DNA of 64,000 nucleotides from Cyclina sinensis (lineage: Eukaryota; Mollusca; Bivalvia; Venerida; Veneridae): NCBI GenBank assembly GCA_012932295.1, contig JAAONU010000002.1, positions 34,683,485 through 34,747,484 of the forward strand, in the 5' to 3' direction. Below the pieces are notes generated by a model that was given only the letters and a program-made list of their open reading frames with translations, was not told where the DNA came from and did no database searches. This document shows positions 36,836-48,889 of the stretch, piece by piece; position 1 is the stretch's first letter, and every line of letters begins with the position of its first letter. The position numbers were made by a program, and so were the translations under genes.

Positions 36836-39800
36836 CTTTTAAACCTGGGTCTTGAACACGAAATTCACCTCCATGTCATGAATATATGTGGCAATTTATA
36901 TTAAAATCCCATCAATGGCATAGATACAGAATGAACACCAATTGGTACGGATAGTCCAAAGGACTGACGGATGACGGCACAACTATTTATGCATGACATA
37001 TTCCTCTTTTTATCTCACTTTAGCAATAATTCCGTCCATCGCCAACCACTTTCTTTAAACATCTCCTATAGAGTAATCGCCCCTGAATTATAAAAACATC
37101 ACAAATCATTCTCGTCCGTTCTCTTACTAGAAAAGTGGTCACCAGAACTTGAAATGTATCCTTTTTATTGGGTTTTGAGAGGAATAAACTTAAACCATTG
37201 TACACATGCTTCCTATGGCAATCTGATGCCACAACCTTAGAGCGAGCGTATCTTGCGGTAGTCGGGTCGCTTGTTGTCTCTTATAAACTGTTGTATAATA
37301 TTAAACTCTGCTTCGTGTTTTGTTAATATTTCTCTTACATGTCTCTTGCAAATCTCTTATTCAGTAAAATAACATTTAATGCTGGTCAATTTTGTTGATA
37401 TCTACACTTATCTTTATTCGTCTAGAGAATCGGTAAGTAAACCAACAATGGCCTTCAATGTATGGATACAGAAATAAATCTTTTCCTCGATTAGACAATT
37501 TGCATCAGCATAATTAACCCCAGGCAAAATCTTTAGATACATCTTCTTCAACGTATTGTAATGTTCTTCCTTTAACACATCTGTAAAACCTTTGTTTTTA
37601 GTAGTTTACACCTTTGGATTATCCAAAACAATATTGTATAGACCCAAGGTAAATGCCGCCTTGATCTTGCAAATTAGTCTTTTTTAACATAGATATAATA
37701 CATTTGTTTCTATTTTAAGACACTAATGAAGAAATGAGGGCAAAATGAAAGTATTTGTCATGCAATTTTTTAAGATATTCATGCTACTTGAAACTTTAAA
37801 AATATTGTATATTAATTGTTGAATTTAGAATTACGTATAGATTGTGCGTGATTTCTAACAAAAGTTATTTTACTTTTCAATTTATAACGGCGTTTGAAAG
37901 ATCGTACATGATTATAGCTAGTAAATATACTAAAACCGATTCGTTAACGGGAGAGACTGCAGCCGAAACTTTGATCTTTTTGCTACTTTATTATTATCCG
38001 ACATGTTTACCCCTTCCATTATGATCTTTCACTTTTATTTCGTTGGCTTCATTATTTGGAACATACTTATCTGTAAGTGAACCACTCCTACTTGTGCGCC
38101 GACACACCTGCGCAGACAATGTGATTGGCAAGTACAAATAGAACAGCGCTCTATATGAATAAGCGGAGAATTCGCGATTCTTCGCCGATAAATCTATAAG
38201 AAATTTAAATATCGTTGCTTTCTGATTGACTAGAGAAGTAGGGATAACACTAATTTAATGAAATGCATAAAAGACAACTTCAGGTCTGCAAAGTCTTTTT
38301 CTTTTCATGATGATGGAAAATTTGAAATTGTTTGGCGTAGCTAAGAAAACTGTTGACCTAGTTTATAGAACACTAAAACCTGGCAGAATGTGAAGAAATA
38401 AAGCCAAATAGATATTTACAATTTTGTTCATGGGTCAAAGTCGTAAACTGACCAATGAAATTTTCTTCACAACCTGGATCTGATGATTGGAAAAATCTCG
38501 TAATTTTCTTATAGGTACAGACAAGATGGATGGAAACGACAAAAGATGCTAAAATGTCTTACGACGAGAAACTGTTTACAATTTAAGCAAATATGACTAT
38601 TAAACTTAACTGCGAAAGCAGAGAATGCCTAATTATCGGACAGGGGCATTGTTCACGAACAGAAATTACAAGTGAACTCTTTAACAACTCAAGTCTGTAT
38701 GTGTTTTAAAGAGGTATATCTTTTCTTCAGTTTTCCCCCTTAAATTGCAGATGCTATCAGTAAAAAAAGAGTATTAGTCGAACAGCACCATTGAACTTGG
38801 GATTTAGTAAGTGACAACTGTTATATCACACCAGCTGATCAAATGAGTGATGTTTTGTCTGCGTTTGCTTTTTTATATTTCGAGTGTTTTATTAACTTCA
38901 CTTTTCAATGTGCGAATGAATATTTTGAATGGTAGTACTGTGTGTCAAACATTTTCGCATGCAACGAGTTATATGTTATAATTTAAAATGTAGTTTCAGT
39001 TATCCTAGAAACATTAATGCGCACCGCAGAAGCGACTGAATTAAAAATTAGTGTTGCTTGTTTTTTTTTTGCTTAGTAGTGTGAAGTGGTTTCAGGTTTT
39101 ATGATTTTTAGGTTTCTCTCACAACGGTATGTCTACGCACACCTCGAAGTTTCGATCCATTGATGTTTTTCCAATAATAAATGATACATAAAACGTGTAA
39201 AGCCTAGTTTAATAATAGAAATATCTCAAAATATGTCAAGTTAAATCATGCTAAAATTTTAAAAAAATGAAATATTATATTTTTGTCTTTGATTCTGTAC
39301 ATTTAAACTCCAATATACGTTCATTTTAAGAACGAAGTGGCTTGTTAGCAAAAGCATTTTTTTCCGAATGTATGCTGAAAAAAACTTTCAACCGTGTTCA
39401 GGCCTAAACTATAATTTTACATTATAAAAATTCTTTACGTAGGTACAAAGCACACCAGCCAATCTTCGGTGCAAAACATGATTTTTCTGTAACTCTACAG
39501 ATTTCTTATTGAAAAAGACCATTATACCTTTCAAGCGACGGATTGTTGACAAAAACAGTCCGCGAGAGAGGATAAAACAGGTGTGCGATGGCGTAGTTTT
39601 CTATTATTGGGTATTAAAATATAAAATCAAACAGTACTAATGCTACACAAACATTAACTTCTGTGTGCATTATTCTTTGCTACTTGTGAATGAAGCAGTT
39701 CTTCATCCAGACAATTTGAAAATTATAAAGCATTTACACACAATAATACGTATGTTGAAGGGCGTGCAGTCTGGCGGTGTCCATAAGTTTACCGCTCTCA

Positions 39801-41495
39801 AAGTGGAAGAGTTTTCATGCAGGTTTCTTGATGGTAATGTTTGTAGGAATAATTTCTCCAGCAAAGTCGCAAACCAGTCAAATCCTACTAGACACTCCAG
39901 CATTATCCCTCTTGAATAATCCTCTAAGAGCTGAAGTGATTTTATCTGATCTAAAGTTAACTTGCAGAATGTCTGTGAGCTTAATATCTCAGCTAAGTTC
40001 GATAACCAGTTACATCTCTATAGGCTTTCTAGAGATGTGGCCCTTGAATGGTACAACAGATGTTAAATAAGCCTTGGCTGGTGTCTAAGTAGATCTTAAG
40101 ATACATATTTTTTTGCTGTTTGTTTTTACGACGGGTTAAATAGTTGTTTTTTTTCTACAACCATCTTTTTGTTTTATTTGTTACTTCATTTGGCTTTTTC
40201 TAAGCATGATCAGCAATTGAAACTGCCTGTTTCATTAAATATACTAAGAACAAAGTTCCTATTACGTGCTTGACATAGCGGCTATATATATGCTTTTAAT
40301 GAAAAAAAAACATACTATACGAGAAAGTAGGTCAGCCACCTCAAACATGTTCAACCGAAATCTTTCCATAAAGTTATTTTCATAAATTGAAGTCCTTATA
40401 AGTCGTAGGAAACTTCTTTTTAGAAGACCTAGTCTTCGTGTCATAAAAAATACAACAACTGTAACATGAATAAAAGGAAACTACACCACAGCGAGTGTTG
40501 TTGACGGGTATTCTCTTGGGAAACTTAAGGTATGTGACAAGTAAAATATAAAGAAGCAGGCCTGTTAGTGGGATAGTTTACCGATTGCTGGTAACACTAA
40601 ACTAAATTCAAATATAAACTGACAATTTTCCAAAGAAAATCAGATCCCTTGACATTCCGGGAAGATAAATCACATGACCAAAATAACAAAGAAGATTGAG
40701 TATAGCGTGATTTTTCCAGACGTATGTCACTTGCCCCAGATATTAGAACGATACAAAAAAGGAAAGACTATAGCTCAGTTCTCCCAGGACACCCGTGTGA
40801 TGATGCTGTGAAGTCTGTCATTATTTTGTGATATAGAACAAAACATAACAAAAAGGCCTGACGCACCGGTATGACATTGACCTTAAACATTTTAGTTGGA
40901 AAAGAATCTATGTTGGCCAATTCATTATTTTTCCTTCAATGTTTCTGTTTGGTCAGTGTGTTATTATATTAAACAAATTCGACTTAACTTATTTATTATG
41001 GCTCTTTCGATTTTGTATTCGGACTATTTGATATTGTTTTGATAGACTAAACGAAACTTCTTTGTTGTACGGTCCCATATCGCCTTTTCTATGACCTAAG
41101 TATATACTTAAAATTATTAACTAAAACTTCGACTTAACGAGTATTTTCCTTACCACAGTTAAAGTATAGTAAAAGTAATTAACTACATTATAATTCTTCA
41201 GAGAAAATAAAATGTATCTAAGTTTGGAAACAATCTTGCCAGCTAATCAGTTTTGGGAATTCAACTTCCAAAATAAATAAAGAGAAAATAAGGAGTGGTT
41301 GTCTGGAACCTTTTCTGAAGATACGGTCTGTTGATTTTATGTTACAGTAGGTAACAATACAGATAGATTACGTATGCAGTATAGATTCTGGAAGAATTAA
41401 AAAGAATATTAATGCAATCTGTTTCAGCAATAAAACTGTAAATTCAATGCCATTGATCATTGCAAATCAAAGCAACCACAACAGATTGACGGATG
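36836..41495. other. No gene seen
   Basis: About 4.7 kb of AT-rich sequence. Frames at 37020-37232, 37842-38024, 39665-40070 (two overlapping plus frames with an opposite-strand frame over them) and 40262-40444 show no domain. The mutual overlap at 39.7-40.0 kb argues that none is selected. Confidence 0.5.
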
Positions 41496-42050
41496 GATGA
41501 ATGGAGTTTTTTAAAACAGAGTTTATTAATATATATATAATAGGCAAAAATGCCCCTGAGTACACATTGTACAAAACAAATACATACATATGCATTATAA
41601 CGAATTATCTAATTATTAATAGCAACACAATATAAGTTTATAATAATGCACTATGTAATTAAATAATTATAACTGTTCTACTCAGTGTCAGATACACATG
41701 CAAGTCAATTATATACATTTATTTCTTTACTTGAAAAGCGTGACGGACAGCAATACTAATTTCTTTTGCCATATTACTCGAAGTACAAAGCATTTCTAAC
41801 TTCAAAAGATTTTTGGATATACATAGACAAATTTCTTAATTCAACTGCATTTTCGGAACTCATCAGTTCAATCAATTTAGGTATATTTGGTCTTCCCCAA
41901 AACCGTTTTATATATCTTCTTCTCAAATCAATGTACAGTGGATATTCTAACAGAAAATGGAATTCACCTTCTAAACAATTTAAACAAGATTTACATGGAT
42001 TAAGGGACAGGAAAGATAAGACAGACAAATAAATACACAAATTGTAAAAG
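41496..42050 (-). mobile_element. 3' end of a non-LTR retrotransposon (LINE)
   Basis: A reverse-transcriptase C-terminal fragment at 41774-42040 is followed on the minus strand by an AT-rich 3' region. This region includes GTACTCAGGGGCATTTTTGCC, then AATAAACTC and a short tail with ATCCATCCGTC near 41496. A 5'-truncated copy of this kind is the normal product of target-primed reverse transcription. Flanking duplications were not established. Confidence 0.65.
41774..42040 (-). pseudogene. Reverse transcriptase C-terminal fragment (LINE ORF2)
   Basis: The 88-codon frame contains a Cys/His cluster typical of the end of invertebrate LINE ORF2 proteins: C19-x2-C22-x5-H28-x4-Y33, within LEGEFHFLLEYPLYIDLRRRY. 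The expected last ligand is Cys, so Tyr at 33 (TAT for TGT) is a likely inactivating change. The following part (IPKLIELMSSEN..LRNLSMYIQKSF..RN) also matches the usual C-terminal tail of these proteins. The polymerase and endonuclease domains are missing. The true frame enters from upstream, so the ATG is not a real start. The opposite-strand frame at 41766-42032 is its shadow. Confidence 0.7.
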
Positions 42051-44540
42051 TTTCATTTTATACACCTTTGTTTACGGATCTGACTAGAACTGTTCCATTT
42101 TTCCGTCTTGTAAAATGTTCACTTCAGTGTATCATACCAAATTAGCATTCAGATTTGATAGAAAAAAGAACTGATCTATCAACATTTTGTACTTTTTTGT
42201 CCTCTGCACTTTGTAAATAGATAGCGATTCTAACAACTTGTCATTTCCAGACATTCGTTAGAATAAAATAATAACCGGACACTAACCGGGGAAATTGGTC
42301 TGAACCGCACGAGGTCTTTCAGTTATACACGCTGGTGTAATAATCTGTTCATATGTACTTGATATGAAGTCTGTTACAACGTAACCATAACTTCACCAAA
42401 TGCAAAGTCTCCTAAGTTTACCTTGTATTCTCACATCTATTTTCAGCTGAACTAAATACTTTGTCGAAAACACCAAATGAAAAGCTATTTGGATTCAATA
42501 TACAAATATTAAATTAATTTATATTGACACATCTGTTCGTCACATAAATAAGCACCTTTTACAGAAAATTGTCATTTAAAGTCGTTGCTAGAATTTCAAA
42601 GAATTGGACATCATCGCCTTCTAAACTGATTAATGCTTGCATGTATTGCTACAACTACTGAAGGCTCCATATGAATTTAACCTAGTGCCTAGTGACAAAT
42701 ATGAAGATAAGTTAAAACGTATAAAATGTTGTCCATAGGTGACAATATCACTGAACATAAACCTTCCAAAAACGATTTTTAAAAACTTTTTACTAATATA
42801 CCTACAAGGTGTATTTCATCCAGGACCATCGATTTTTCAAAGTAACACAATATGTTAACTCAGTAACAATGTTTACAATTTTGTAATATTCACAATATAT
42901 ATATTGTAAATCAATCATTTGCATTAGAAAATCAGTCTGATATCGTTCGAGCAATGACGAAGTATATATTAAAATATCTATTCGAGTGAGGTGACTGTGT
43001 GTCTGAATACAATTCCCCTCTTGAATCTTCTCATATTCGGTGTTTCTAGCCTTGTAATTTACGTTGATATTTATTGTAAAGAATAGATCATCATCTTTAC
43101 TCACTTAAATTCCTGTACTTATGAAATATTGTTTGTTTGTGCTTTGCGTTGAAATCTTTTATTTTTAAGGTATTTTACTTTCATTTTACCAATTAATAAT
43201 TTATTTGTTTTCCCAACAGAGCTATGTAAAATCGAACAGGTTCAATTAATAAATAAAGAATAGTAAATAATCGTTAAATCCTGCAGAAAAAAGGTGGTGA
43301 CATTTTATGGACGGTCTATGCACTAAATATGTCTAATGCTGGTTATTATTATTATATCCTAAATACTGGGCGTTTTGTTTTCAGCACTCCTAGTATAATG
43401 AAAGTATGTTGTATGTAGCCAGAAACCTATTTTATGTTATTTCAACGGAATGGACGTTACTTAATTTTAAAATTGGAAAACGCATCAAACTGCGACTGTT
43501 GACTGTTTGATTTTCTCATGTTTGCAGAGCTATTGTCTCAATTTCTTTAGCAGTTGAGTCTGCAAATGAAAATAAATACAGTTTGATAACTGTACACACA
43601 AAGCTTTTCAAGATCAATACATTTTCAATTTATCCTCGGATTGTAAATACATCCAGAGAGTTTAATATTGATGAAACCAGACATAATATGTAAACAAACA
43701 TAAGCCATGGAATGCCAGCGTCGGGACAATTTATGATGTGACGAGAAGGCAAATTGTAAATGGAAATAGCGGGAGAGCATTACTTTCAATCGTTATACCT
43801 ATCTGTGAAGTGAATTCCCTTTATTGTTGTTAATAACATAATCTTGCCAGTCTCTCTTTCTGTACTCTTTATAATAAATGTAGATAACACCAGAATGTGA
43901 GACGAATGTCAACAAGAAATAAATAATTTCTGCACTGCTATTACAGCATTATTTCTTTTCTACTATGCCGTTCTGGTCAAGACAAACCCGCCAGCTAGAA
44001 TGAAATTAGATTTAACTGTTCTAAAACAATATTTCAATGTATTTTACAAATAAGTTAATAGTTCTCTAAGCCTAAACGAAGTCTTTTACCGGTGAGTTAA
44101 AAATTGATCCTTTCTCCGAGCTTTAAGCGTCTTACAGATAATCTTGTCACGTTATCCGAGTACTTGTGGAATCCAATATAATCATGTTGATTGCTTTGTT
44201 TCGAGATATGTAAAGGCTTAAGTTATGTATTTATGGTCACTCGCTAACAAACATTTTAATGTTGCAGTTAAGAAACAGGCAAACAATGTGCACGAATAGG
44301 GACCAACGTCTTTAAAATTCTGCACAGAAATGTGAATGATTTTTATAACAACAGAAAAAAGTAAATCTAAACGTTTTCTCATAACATTATCAAAAGTTTT
44401 TCTTCAGCTGCAATTATTTGAAAAAGAATATTCGTAGCAAAACTGTATAACATTCCTGAGACAGTCTATTGACTAAGCCGTTCATTTCTGAAACCAGAAC
44501 AAAATTATTTAAGAGCTTCTCTAATTATCTTCATCTACGA
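42051..44540. other. No gene seen
   Basis: AT-rich. The minus frame at 42802-43104 has no recognisable domain. A 16-bp perfect palindrome ACAATATATATATTGT lies at 42892-42907. Confidence 0.5.
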
Positions 44541-44544
44541 CTTT

Positions 44545-45310
44545 AAACTAGAACTGTGTCCATAGGACACGGATGCCCCCACTATGCATAAGTGCTCATA
44601 AACAAGAGCATGTATATCCTGTATGTAAGATTTTTACTGTACATATACCTAAAATGATCTACAGGTAACCTTATGTACATGTTAAATTAAATTACAAATG
44701 TAAAATTTATATGTTCAATTATTTATATGGTATATAGTGAAAAAATCAACAAAGGGCCATAATTCTGTTAAATATGGTCACAGCAAAAATTCCTTCCTTT
44801 ACTACCATCTACACATTAAAGCTGTTCATCCCTGGAAGTTTAAGCAAAATCTGCCATCCGGTTTAAGAGGAGTTGCGTTCACAAAATTTCAATATGGTAT
44901 ATAGTGAAAAAATCAACAAAGGGCCATAATTCTGTTAAATTTGGTCACAGCAAAAATTCCTTCCTTTACTTCCATCTACACATTAAGGTTGTTCATCCCT
45001 GGAAGTTTAAGCAAAATCTGCCATCCGGTTTAAGAGGAGTTGCGTTCACAAAATTTCTATATGGTATATAGTGAAAAAATCAACAAAGGGTCATAATTCT
45101 GTTAAATTTGGTCGCAGCAAAAATTCCTTCCTTTACTACCATTTACACACTAAGGTTGTTCATCCCTGGATGTTTAAGCAAAATCTGCCATCCGGTTTAA
45201 GAGAAGTTGCGTTCACAAGATTTCGGGACGTACGGACAGACGTACGGACAGACGTACGGACGGACAAGTGCAACGCTATATGCAGCCCACTTTGTGGGGG
45301 CATAAAAAAA
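44545..45310 (+). mobile_element. ATGCCCCCAC/GTGGGGGCAT bivalve element
   Basis: The left side has GTGTCCATAGGACACGGATGCCCCCAC near 44560-44581 (itself containing the small hairpin GTGTCC-ATA-GGACAC). The right side has CACTTTGTGGGGGCAT ending at about 45303. Between them are AT-rich sequence, three 167-bp units, and the GTACGGACAGAC run before GTGCAACGCTATATGC. I recognise this as a very common bivalve interspersed element; its class is unclear to me. No transposase is encoded; the frame at 45071-45325 is repeat sequence. Confidence 0.7.
44727..45227 (+). repeat. 167-bp tandem repeat, three units
   Basis: ATGGTATATAGTGAAAAAAT occurs at 44727, 44894 and 45061, exactly 167 bp apart, and the units are nearly identical. 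Such internal units vary in number between copies of this element type. Confidence 0.9.
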
Positions 45311-45530
45311 TTCTACAGTCTTTAAAGGGGGAACTGCAGGGTCGAGCAGGTGTACTTAGTAAAATCGTGAACAGATCAATCTATGTAACACTTACGTGTA
45401 CTTTTCACTAAAACTATACATTTCAAATCTTCCAGGAGGGAATTTTCAGTTAATTTTACCTGACCTGAAAACAATCTGCCAAAGAAATCCCGAAACAAAA
45501 ATACATTCTATATTTAGCGACAAGGGACAT

Positions 45531-45645
45531 CATGGGAATGTCACGTGGTCATTCAATGGCATTTTTAAACAAATGGCGCTGTCGATAATCGGCAAGGTAC
45601 ACCGAATGCGTGTTTTTGTTGAAATGATCACATGACATTCCCAAG
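45531..45645. mobile_element. Putative 115-bp hairpin MITE
   Basis: GGGAATGTCACGTGGTCATT (from 45534) is matched in reverse complement by AATGATCACATGACATTCCC (ending 45642), with three mismatches. The enclosed 70 bp is non-coding. The frame at 45396-45635 runs through it and is not called. Confidence 0.45.
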
Positions 45646-47239
45646 CACCACCGCGGCTTTACGCGGGAAATACAAAAATAGCTAACCTGTGCGCGTCGCA
45701 TAGGATAGGAAACACCATTTTTATATCTTTTTTATAGAATATTGGCTTGAAATATTTCGGGTGTAAATCAATATTTCAGCTTCAAATAATGATATTCAAC
45801 TGATTAATAACCCTTTTCGCAAATCTGTTCCATTCATCAAACATGCTCATCTGCCTTTAAAATTGTTCGGCAAATACATCTGACGTTACAGAATTAAGCG
45901 AGTCACCATTTAAGTATTTACAAACAATCCGCTCTTAGAAAAACTGAGGTCATTTTAGAAATTGTATAGTCTAGTTTCAGCTCGTAAAAGTGAGAGAAAT
46001 ACTGATATTTTTAATTGAGATAGGAAGCCTTAAGTGTCTGCACAACCAGGAGGTTATATCTGGAAAAAAACGAGTGTTATAAAATACACGAAAACACTAC
46101 CACGTAAAACACAATTCCATCTATTTAGCATTTCATTCATTTCTTCTCGTAAAGATGTTTAGCCTTACTTCAATATTCACGCCAGAAGCCTTTATCCTAA
46201 TTTGTTCAAAGTAGAATGTACCAAAATTGCCAATATTGAATGGGCAATCTGTGTTTCCCTTCTATGAAGAAAATATACAATGGAACCTTTCTGTGAATAT
46301 TAAATAAACATGCAGAAGGTGAAATTAAGGCAAGTGTGCGTAAATTACAATAATACAGCTATGTATGAAAAAAAAACCAATAATAGTAAGAGGAAATAGC
46401 AAAAAAAGATTAGAAGAAATTAGACATTATCTCTTACAGCGATCTCCACCGACGATAAACATAGCGCTTTCCTTTCGCGACGTCGCAAAATACATTGCGT
46501 TAAGTGATATAATTTTTAAGTTCTTCGCTAGATAACGTTTGAAATGAAAAGCACTGTTGCGCTGATAATTCCTCTTTCAAATTTAAATAAGTTACTAAAC
46601 CGCAAATACACGCTATAGAAAATAGCCTCACGTTAAAAAATATTGCTTGAAACAAGCCTACAGGATTATTGTTGATTAATAACGGCATTATTCTTTAAGC
46701 CGCCTTGTTACTTTAATCTGAATTTAAGACAAAAAATCTCTTATACATGCAGACTGTAAAAATGTATTAACTGTAAAATGCATTTTTGTTTTTGAAGAAA
46801 GGGGAAATAATGCATAAGCGTTAAATTGCTTGTCACTGTATATTCATAAAACATCTTTTTAAAGAACAGCCTCTCTAACTTCCTGATTTGTCGACAAATG
46901 GTCAACGATCATCTATTTTATTACAATTATTACTATTTTGTATGTTTTATTCCTGACTTGATCATATTATTATTAACATGAATTATTTAACACATGAAAG
47001 ACTGTGAAAAAGACCATGGACTGTTCAAAGTGGAAACTTGAGTTGTATAAACCACATATAATTTGTGTAAAACAAAAATATTGAAAGCACGGTTTTCTTT
47101 TTCGAAAGTAGAAACTATGATTTCAGTTAGTTGAACAACTCTGAAAGCTCAAAAAATGGACAAAATAAAACATCTCGCTCATCAACCACATGTTCACTCT
47201 ATTTTAACTAAAACTCATTTTATTATTTGATACAGTTTT
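45646..47239. other. No gene seen
   Basis: A small CpG-bearing patch at 45647-45710 includes the hairpin CCGCG-GCTTTA-CGCGG. The remainder is AT-rich; the minus frame at 46500-46688 shows no motif. Confidence 0.5.
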
Positions 47240-47385
47240 ATTTCTATTTGAGCTTTTTTATCGTCGGTACCGGTTGTCCATCCGAAAGACTATTAGTAAT
47301 ATTAGAGGAGGAGCGGGGAATCGAACTCGGGAGCCCTGGTTGACCAGTCCAGCGCGTTACCACTGGACCACATCCGCTCCTGATA
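47240..47385 (-). mobile_element. tRNA-derived SINE, minus strand
   Basis: The tRNA-like head at 47310-47380 is followed on the minus strand by a body containing CTTTCGGATGGACAACCGGTA and a tail AAAAAAGCTCAAATAG. The CTTTCGGATGG segment resembles the conserved core I associate with mollusc SINEs. A decayed relative lies at 31548-31645. Confidence 0.6.
47310..47380 (-). pseudogene. tRNA-like sequence, 71 nt, SINE head
   Basis: Read on the minus strand it starts GGAGCGG and ends CCGCTCC, a perfect 7-bp acceptor stem. The A-box region is TGGTCCAGTGGTAACGCG and the B-box region GAGTTCGATTCC. The best anticodon loop reads CTGGTCA, which would give anticodon GGT. However, the loop has C at position 37, the anticodon stem has an A-A mismatch and the T stem pairs poorly, so a functional tRNA is unlikely. 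Confidence 0.6.
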
Positions 47386-48450
47386 CAGGTTCAAAAACTA
47401 CTTGTCAATAAATATGCATTATTTAGCGCTTCTTTAATAATCAAACTGTCTTATGTCATTCGCGGTGTCCTGTGGTGAAGGAATGTGGTTACATAATACG
47501 GGGGTGACATACTGTCTTTGTTTTGATAAGTCACCGTTAATTGTCATTGTCGGTCTTGCTTGATCAGTCACAGGAAAACACTTGAATAACGAAATTTCCT
47601 TTTGAGAAAATGCCTGAAGGATATAAAATATATTTTTTATTTGATTGTATGTGAAACTTAAGAATACAAACTCTTCATTACAAGCAAGATTTTCAAGACC
47701 GTATGAAATTTACCTTCTGTTGCCACATGGACCTTTTTCTATTCTTTATTTCTTGCATTTTGAAATCAGTTTGTGCCAAGTATTGATATGCACAACATGT
47801 GAGTTTTTGTATGCAGGAAGAAAATAATAGCTGCAAGCAACACGTCTGTAAGATATTGGTCTTGCAATAATACGTTTGCTTTCCTTCTTTTTATTCTTAA
47901 CATTTTTGTTGTGGATATTTATTGTAATACGGAAAACAAAGTTAATAGTAATAATCAGATTTTTAAAGAAATGTACTTGTACTTTTTAAAAGCAGTTTTT
48001 CGTGAAATTTTGACAAAAAGAAGGTATTAAACTACCAGAGAATATCACAAGTCCTTTATTTAACAGTTAAATAGATTAAGGTGTCAGCAAAAAAAAAAAA
48101 TAGTAATAGGGAGGTAACCAGGGAGGTACTAATTTCTATAACTGTCTATATCCCTAGTTACATGTTGAATTTTTGTACTTAACTACTTTCCGTCTAAACT
48201 GATCACCTTCCATCATCATTTTAAAAAAATGTGTTAACAGTCCAGTTAGCTGTGTCAAGTGGCAAGGGATAAATGTCCCTTACTTCCTGTTTTGCACGTG
48301 ACAGGTACGTGCGACTTAGTGCGTGTAATTATTAATTGTTATAAAAAACATATTTAAAAACATTAAGAGCGGAATTTTGTAAAATTGTCTTAGATGCATA
48401 TTTTTTGTCGAATATTTAGAGGTTCAAAAAATTGTCCAATAACCTCTAAG
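47386..48450. other. No gene seen
   Basis: AT-rich; the frame at 47645-47827 has no motif. A run of 13 A lies near 48088 and GGGAGGTAACCA/GGGAGGTACTAA is duplicated near 48110. Confidence 0.5.
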
Positions 48451-48540
48451 AGCTAGGTCAGTAGCTGTTTCAGGGTCAATTAGTAACGCGCTGGACTGGT
48501 TATCAAGGGGTTGCGAGTTTATGCCTTACTCCTCGCCTAT
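48451..48540 (+). mobile_element. Decayed tRNA-like SINE head
   Basis: GTCAATTAGTAACGCGCTGG resembles an A-box region and shares GTAACGCGCTGGACTGGT with the 47.3 kb SINE. The B-box region GCGAGTTTATGCC is degenerate. It is therefore a second, plus-strand, older member of the same tRNA-headed family. Confidence 0.5.
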
Positions 48541-48889
48541 CTTTACTACTGGACGACTTATCCACCCTCCAAACACAATGTCCAAATTTATACAAATCTA
48601 CTATTAAAAGTGAAAAAAAAGAAATATATCTTTGCCTTTTTCAGGAAATATAGAGAAAAAATGACAGAGTGAAATCTTAACTTTTAATGTTGGAACAATA
48701 ACCTGGATCTCCCATCTGCCCATGCTGAAGAGGAATGAGCCTGTCTATCCACAACATAAGAATATTCGAAATAGCGGGAGTGAATTTAAAATTAATTGTT
48801 TTCTTTCGTATTTTTTCACTAATCGGACAGAAGAATAGGACTAACAAAAGTATTAAATATTTAATTAGATATCATAGATAAAAAATAAC

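Noticed and set aside
39665..40070. Three mutually overlapping frames of 66-97 codons
   Set aside because: Two plus frames and one minus frame cover the same bases, none with a motif.
41766..42032. 88-codon plus-strand frame
   Set aside because: Shadow of the minus-strand reverse-transcriptase fragment, which has the recognisable Cys/His cluster.
47310..47380. Functional tRNA with anticodon GGT
   Set aside because: The acceptor stem is perfect, but the T stem and anticodon stem mispair, position 37 is a pyrimidine, and a SINE-like body follows.
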